20,122 bases of DNA, taken from positions 27,786 through 47,907 of the forward strand of contig NW_014577489.1 of NCBI RefSeq assembly GCF_000485595.1, written 5' to 3'. Below are positions 15,818 through 20,122 of the stretch, one piece after another (positions within the stretch are counted from its first letter, which is position 1; the number at the start of each line of letters is the position of its first letter). The position numbers were made by a program, and so were the translations under genes. Below the pieces are notes generated by a model. It was not told the origin of the DNA, searched no databases, and saw only the letters and a program-made list of their open reading frames with translations. Source of the DNA: Priapulus caudatus. Taxonomy: Eukaryota > Priapulida > Priapulimorpha > Priapulimorphida > Priapulidae.

Positions 15818-17097
15818 GACTGACTGCTGACTGACTGACTGCCTGACTGACTTGATTGACTGACTGAGTGGACTGACTCACTTCATCACTCACTTCATCC
15901 TCACTCACTCACTCACTTCACTCACTCACTCACTCCACTCACTCACTCGACTCACTCACTCACTTGCTCGCTCACTCCGCTGCAACTCGACTCATTCACT
16001 CAGCCCATTTTACTCCACTCACTCACTCACTCAATCACTCACTACACTCACTCACTGCACTCACCTTGCTTCACTCACTCATCACTCACCTCACTCACTC
16101 ACTCTCTCACTCACTCACTCACTCACTCACTCACTCACTCACTCACCCACTACTCACTCACCTCACTCACTCAGCTCACTCGCTTACTCACTCATTACTC
16201 ATTCACCACTCACTTCGCTCACTCATTTACCACTCACTCACTCACTCAACTCACTCACTCACTCACTCACTCACTCACTCACTCACTCACTCAACTCACT
16301 CACTTCACTCACTCACTCACTCACTCACTCACTCACTACACTCACTCACTCACTACACTTCACTCACTCACTCACTCACTCACTCACTCACTCACTCTAA
16401 GCCATTCACTCACTCACTCACTCACTCACGCATTCACTCACTCACTCACGCATTCACTCACTCACTCACTCACTCACTCACTCACTCATCTCGAGCATTC
16501 ACTCACCTCACTCACTCACTCACTCACTCATCACTCACTCACTCACTCACTCACTCACTCACTCACTCACTCACTCACTCACTCACTCACTCACTCACTC
16601 ACTCACTACTCACTCACTCACTCACTCACTCACTCACTCACTCCTCACTCACTCACTCACCCTCACTCACTCCACTCACTCACTCAGCTCACTCACTCAC
16701 GCATTCACTCACTCACTCACGCATTCACTCACTCACTCACTCACCTCACTCACTCACTCACTTCACGCATTTCACCACTCAACTCACTCACGCATTCACT
16801 CACTCACTCACATCAACTCACTCACTCACTCACTTCACTCACTTCACTCACTCACTCACTCACTCACTCACTCACTCACTCACTGCACTCACTCACTCAC
16901 TCACTTCACTCACTCACTTCGCTTACTCACTCACTCACCTCACTCACTCACTCACTCATCAATCACTCACTCACTCACTCACTCACTCACTCCACTTCAC
17001 TCACTCACTCACCTCACTCACCTCACTCACTCAACTCACTCACTTCGCTCGCTTCGCTCGCTCATCACTCACTCACTTAACTCACTTACATCACTCA
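15818..17097 (+). repeat. (GACT)n to (CACT)n tetranucleotide array
   Basis: GACT units (15818-15879) convert to CACT/TCAC units that continue to 17097. Variant ACGCATT units stand out in pairs about 20 bp apart at 16428/16449 and 16699/16719, with further ones at 16765 and 16790. The 270-bp offset between the pairs suggests that a larger block was duplicated within the array. A 395-codon open frame of Leu-Thr-His-Ser repeats crosses it. The frame exists because no CACT frame contains a stop, and it is not evidence of a gene. Confidence 0.95.
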
Positions 17098-18173
17098 TGC
17101 CCCCAGATCGCCAAATTAGTTGCGTTTGTCACCGGCTATAACTATGAATGACGTCTTAACTAACTTTTGTAGTTGATACGTTTTACGTGGAGTTTGCAAG
17201 GTTATCGTCTTCTGCCAATCAATCGCATAGTCTATGGTAAAAATATTTGTTAAATCCTGCGAATGCAATGCGCAGCTTCGCTACAGGCCTACCTGAGCAA
17301 TATCTGGCTTACAGGCATCCGTACGGGCAATAAACCACGTGGATTTCTGTTGCGTCCTAATAAGCCAATAAATGTTGCGTTTCAGCCCATGGAAAGACGT
17401 TTCGTGACGTGATACGTAAAATTCCAGCGCACGATTTTTACAGGCCATCCGAAAAGAAAAAAAACGCTGCGAGAGAGAAGTGTCTGAATGCGCAGTGACG
17501 GATGAGGTTAAAAATTTCGACCGCATATACCAAGGGACGGAGTAATGAAAACTGGATTGTTTGATGTACGGCTTGCGACGTAATATGAATCTTTTCTTCA
17601 CAATTTTTCTTTCTTTTCTTTCTTATATTTAACTGTAGATGGCGCACCATACGCATTTCAACCTCTGTAGTTTCCGAGGCCAAATTGTGTGAATCTGAGG
17701 TTCGCTTTGGAAAAATTGTTAAATTTTATCGTCGTTTATCCTTCTTGATTTTGTATTTTATAATTGGAACAGTTTTTTTCAATAAAACCTTATGATTTTT
17801 CTGAAAAGCCTGTGCGTCGTTTCTGGATCTCACGCATAAGCGATCTTTTAAAATCCGCACCCGACAGGAAATACACGAATGGTTCATGCCTGGAATTGGC
17901 TTTTATTCACGTCTAAATTAATTTAAAGTTAAGCGTTGGTTTATAACTCGTTAAATAACGTTTTACACGTTCTAAAATAACACTCGAAAGTTTGTTTAAA
18001 TTAAATTGATATACACTTATCCGGTATAAATGACAAACGCCGTGACATCAGTATATGAGTGGCATGTTGAACCTGTTTCGTTATTATTAAAACTGTTAAT
18101 AATCGAGTTTCTTCCATTTATACTTAAACCCATTGTTAATTAACATTACAGATTCATCTGATTTTCGAAAAGC
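17098..18173 (+). repeat. long direct duplication, copy B (~1.08 kb)
   Basis: Collinear with 8744-9778 from TGCCCCCAGAT to CGAAAAGC. Copy B is about 40 bases longer because of many one-base insertions. It keeps the conserved TGACGTGA motif near 17405, the GATGGCGCACCATACGCATT stretch near 17638 and the CAATAAAACC motif near 17780. Like copy A it follows directly on a CACT array. No frame is conserved between the copies. Confidence 0.93.
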
Positions 18174-18357
18174 GTCCACTGTGATTCAGCTATTTATTCG
18201 AGATTTCTCCGCGGAAATACGTATTATAAACTGTTAATAATCGGTTTCTTCCATTTATACTTAACCCATTGTTAATTTAACATTACAGATTCATCTGATT
18301 TTCGAAAAGCGTCCACTGTGATTCAGCTATTTATTCGAGATTTCTCGGGAATACGTT
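18085..18357 (+). repeat. 138-bp tandem duplication
   Basis: Unit 1 (18085-18222) and unit 2 (18223-18357) are collinear, from an ACTGTTAATAATCG block to the ATACGT end, with only small indels. The first ~90 bases of each are the end of the A/B duplication. The rest (CGTCCACTGTGATTCAGC onward) is absent after copy A, so copy A is truncated there or interrupted by its CT-rich flank. Confidence 0.93.
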
Positions 18358-18811
18358 AACAGGTAAACAGTACCCGTCAGTAGCAGCGTAGCAGCAGGTT
18401 CCAGTAACAAGTTCATAAATGCGAAAATCTCTCGTACGGAGTTTTTTTTTCGCCGAAATTTAGCGTCAATCCCGATATGAGAGAGCGGGTACCATACCAC
18501 TCTTTCATTTTCTATAGCGTTCAATCAGGGTCGGTGTGTGTGGGGCAGGGAGGGATGGGAAGCAATAGATCGATTGAACCATTCAGCAGCCAGCGGCCAA
18601 ATTCGTTCTATCCGACACTCGGTTGCCATGTAGCGTATGCATGCATGGACCGCGAGTAGAGAGGATGAAGACGCATTTCGCATGTAAAAAAAACAGCGAG
18701 TTCGAAACCCCTTTCAGTGGAATCTGAGAGTGGTGGTTTACCATGCACCTATACGCACAGTGAGCATGAGAATTTGTCGTATCTAACCAGCGACTCGTTA
18801 GCGATGATAGG
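18358..18811. other. unassigned DNA
   Basis: No gene is recognised. A GTTCGAAAC stretch near 18699 resembles a tRNA B box, but flanking stems and an A box are missing. Confidence 0.5.
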
Positions 18812-19215
18812 AATAAAGCGTTCTAACAGTGTTCTGCCATCAGCGTGATCTGCAAATTTTTTCACGCGCGGAAGATTCTGCCATCTTACGATTGTAATAA
18901 AAAAAACGTAATAGCCAATACGTTCTACACAGCGTTCTGCCCTCAGACGTGGATCTTCACGATTTCTTTCACGGCGCCGGAAGATTCTGCCATCTTACCG
19001 ATTGTAATAAAAAAACGTATAGCAATACGTTCAAACAGCGTTCTGCCATAAGTGCCGATTTTTTTTAAACATTTCTTTCTCACGCGGAACATTCTGCTAT
19101 CTTACGGATTGTAATCAAAAATAGAAAGTAATAGCAATAAAAGTTTTAACAGCTTTCTGCCATCAGTGAGACTTCATCACGCTCATTGTTGGAACATCTC
19201 AGCGAATCTTAACGA
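18812..19215 (+). repeat. four-copy ~107-bp tandem repeat
   Basis: Units begin AATA at 18812, 18917, 19024 and 19136, with periods of 105, 107 and 112 bp. Shared blocks are AACAGCGTTCTGCCATCAG, then TTTCACGCG, GGAAGATTCTGCCATCTTAC and GATTGTAATAAAAAA. The fourth unit is diverged and fades out by about 19215. TTCTGCCATC occurs twice per unit, so each unit may itself derive from a shorter repeat. Confidence 0.9.
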
Positions 19216-19365
19216 TTCGTCAATCACTATTAAGAAAGGTCCGTAACTTCCCTCGTGATAAATACGGGGAATTGCTCGCGACTTTTTGACAGTTCTTGTT
19301 TGAGAAAGAAGACATGTCAGCGGCGGATGGCGTTTTCCAACTCCTGTGATTGTTGGTGACACATG
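19216..19365. other. unassigned spacer
   Basis: Nothing is recognised beyond a short AACGATTCGT palindrome-like motif at the edge. Confidence 0.45.
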
Positions 19366-19386
19366 ACAATCACAATCACAATCACA
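19366..19386 (+). repeat. (CAATCA)n hexanucleotide repeat
   Basis: Three and a half CAATCA units. Confidence 0.85.
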
Positions 19387-19881
19387 GTCGACAGTATTGA
19401 CGACCAATCTTTGGCCGGACAGGCTTACGAATACAGTAAAAACGCGTAATAAGACCTGTATTTTTCCAGGTTAACCTAAAAAAGTTCTTATATAAATTGG
19501 TGTTTACTGGGAAATTAGGTATTTTAGAGTTCTTAAATAGGTTCTTCAATTTTCTTAGAATAAAAAGGTGCTTGTGGCTGGTAGAATATTGGGTGCGGTT
19601 CATTTGTTTATATAAAATATTCATATAATTATGTCTAAATGACTGCAATATATGACATAATACAAACCCATTCTACGTTCCTTATTCTTTTTTATGCCCT
19701 TTATACCTAATAGAGTATTATAGACTACCAAGGAACTTGTTTAGTTAATTTCATGAATTTCTTTTTAAAGTTGTTAACTGAATTTTCAATTCAAATAAAG
19801 AACCTGCATTAACTTTGTAATTTTTAGGCTACAATTCAGGTTCTTTTATTGTCCAAAGGTGGGTCTAACATGAAATCTTAC
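19387..19881. other. unassigned AT-rich DNA with one hairpin
   Basis: AT-rich, with recurrent GTTCTT motifs. An imperfect inverted repeat pairs AATAAAGAACCTG (19794-19806) with CAGGTTCTTTTATT (19837-19850), with one unpaired base. No gene is recognised. Confidence 0.5.
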
Positions 19882-20026
19882 CTCTTAACAGTTTCTTAAT
19901 ACGCGAGGATTTATTACTGTTTTGCGCATCTTCGTTACTGCTATACCCACGTTGATGGGTTTTACCGTCAAAATTCCTTCCAAGTGATAGTATGAATGTT
20001 CGCGGTGTCGCCCTTATTGACTGCAT
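19882..20026 (-). CDS. weak exon candidate with a consensus donor site
   Basis: A minus-strand frame from an ATG at 20026 encodes 48 residues of hydrophilic, Ser/Asn/Lys-rich sequence (including SSNEDAQNSNKSSRIKK). It meets AAGAG|GTAAGATTT, a near-perfect splice donor, at 19882/19881. Without splicing the frame stops six codons past the ATTAAGAAACTG region. No acceptor or family similarity is evident, and in-frame stops lie upstream. I do not recognise the protein. It could be a chance frame. Confidence 0.2.
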
Positions 20027-20122
20027 TGAGCTCTTAACGCTCTCGGCCTTCTCCAATTTTGTTTCAAGGATTCATGGACTGCAATCCAGTATGTAGAGTT
20101 TATTCTACATGTCATCAGCAGC
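20027..20122. other. unassigned right edge
   Basis: A short TGTAGAGTTTATTCTACA inverted repeat is present near 20092-20109. Nothing else is recognised. Confidence 0.45.

Noticed and set aside
15818-17097. Telomere-type array
   Set aside because: The unit is CACT, unlike TTAGGG-related animal telomere repeats, and it lies between unique sequences.
15964-17151. 395-codon open frame of Leu-Thr-His-Ser repeats
   Set aside because: CACT repeats contain no stop codons in any frame on this strand. The frame ends soon after the repeat, in the duplicated segment, and the corresponding frame in copy A is different.
18690-18720. tRNA-like TTCGAAA loop (GAGTTCGAAACCC)
   Set aside because: The five-base T stem does not pair, and neither an A box nor an acceptor stem is found at the right distance.

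Overview
This is a repeat-dominated stretch of animal nuclear DNA, probably from an invertebrate. There are no bacterial-style genes. One protein-coding exon is bounded by a GT donor, an AG acceptor and a branch-point-like CTAAC. The rest is microsatellites, minisatellites, DNA-transposon ends and a Penelope-like retroelement fragment. The best evidence of a host gene is a 121-bp minus-strand exon (5457-5577). It matches the segment of metazoan acetyl-CoA carboxylase that begins Met-Ser-Gly and leads into the biotin-carboxylase domain. The next exon, which should encode the conserved Ile-Ala-Asn-Asn-Gly-Ile-Ala stretch, is not in the 5.4 kb downstream on that strand. Much of the left third is therefore probably intron, filled with repeats. 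I cannot name the species from one exon.

Layout. 1-95 is a TC microsatellite. 96-1520 is AT-rich DNA with no recognisable gene. 1524-2466 is a G+T-rich higher-order minisatellite, which switches abruptly at 2465 to a G/C/A array of the complementary type (to 2932). The combined 1.4 kb is largely alternating purine-pyrimidine and self-complementary. 2933-5037 holds ends of several DNA transposons, a 19-bp perfect hairpin and a short MITE. 5035-5330 is a three-copy ~130-bp tandem repeat. A retroposon-like tail and the acetyl-CoA carboxylase exon follow, then a possible half zinc-finger exon, a TGCAA-type array and a hAT-like terminus (6538).

Middle. 7506-7561 is an inverted repeat. It lies just upstream of the truncated 3' end of a Penelope-like element (7703 to about 8160) that keeps the C-terminal part of its GIY-YIG endonuclease and a strongly structured 3' UTR. 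8744-9778 is copy A of a ~1.04-kb segment that recurs as copy B at 17098-18173. Both copies are preceded by a (CACT)n microsatellite. 9779-12130 is mostly unassigned DNA with AT, CA, CG, CT and GCT microsatellites. 12355-12592 resembles an LTR. 12773-13977 is a hAT-like element with a second MITE nested in it, the inner one flanked by a 9-bp direct repeat.

Right end. 14199-14345 is a ~43-bp minisatellite with a palindrome in each unit. 14477-15635 carries six copies of a ~60-bp core separated by long CT-rich tracts. 15818-17097 is a (GACT)n to (CACT)n array of about 1.3 kb. Copy B of the duplication follows, with a 138-bp tandem duplication at its end, then a four-copy ~107-bp tandem repeat (18812-19215) and AT-rich DNA with one weak exon candidate.

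Copies A and B, and many repeats in 14.4-18.4 kb, differ mainly by one-base insertions and deletions. This suggests limited consensus accuracy there, so reading frames and exact repeat lengths in that part should be treated cautiously. No set of genes here works together as a pathway. The window is best read as intronic or intergenic repeat territory around one exon of a lipid-synthesis enzyme.
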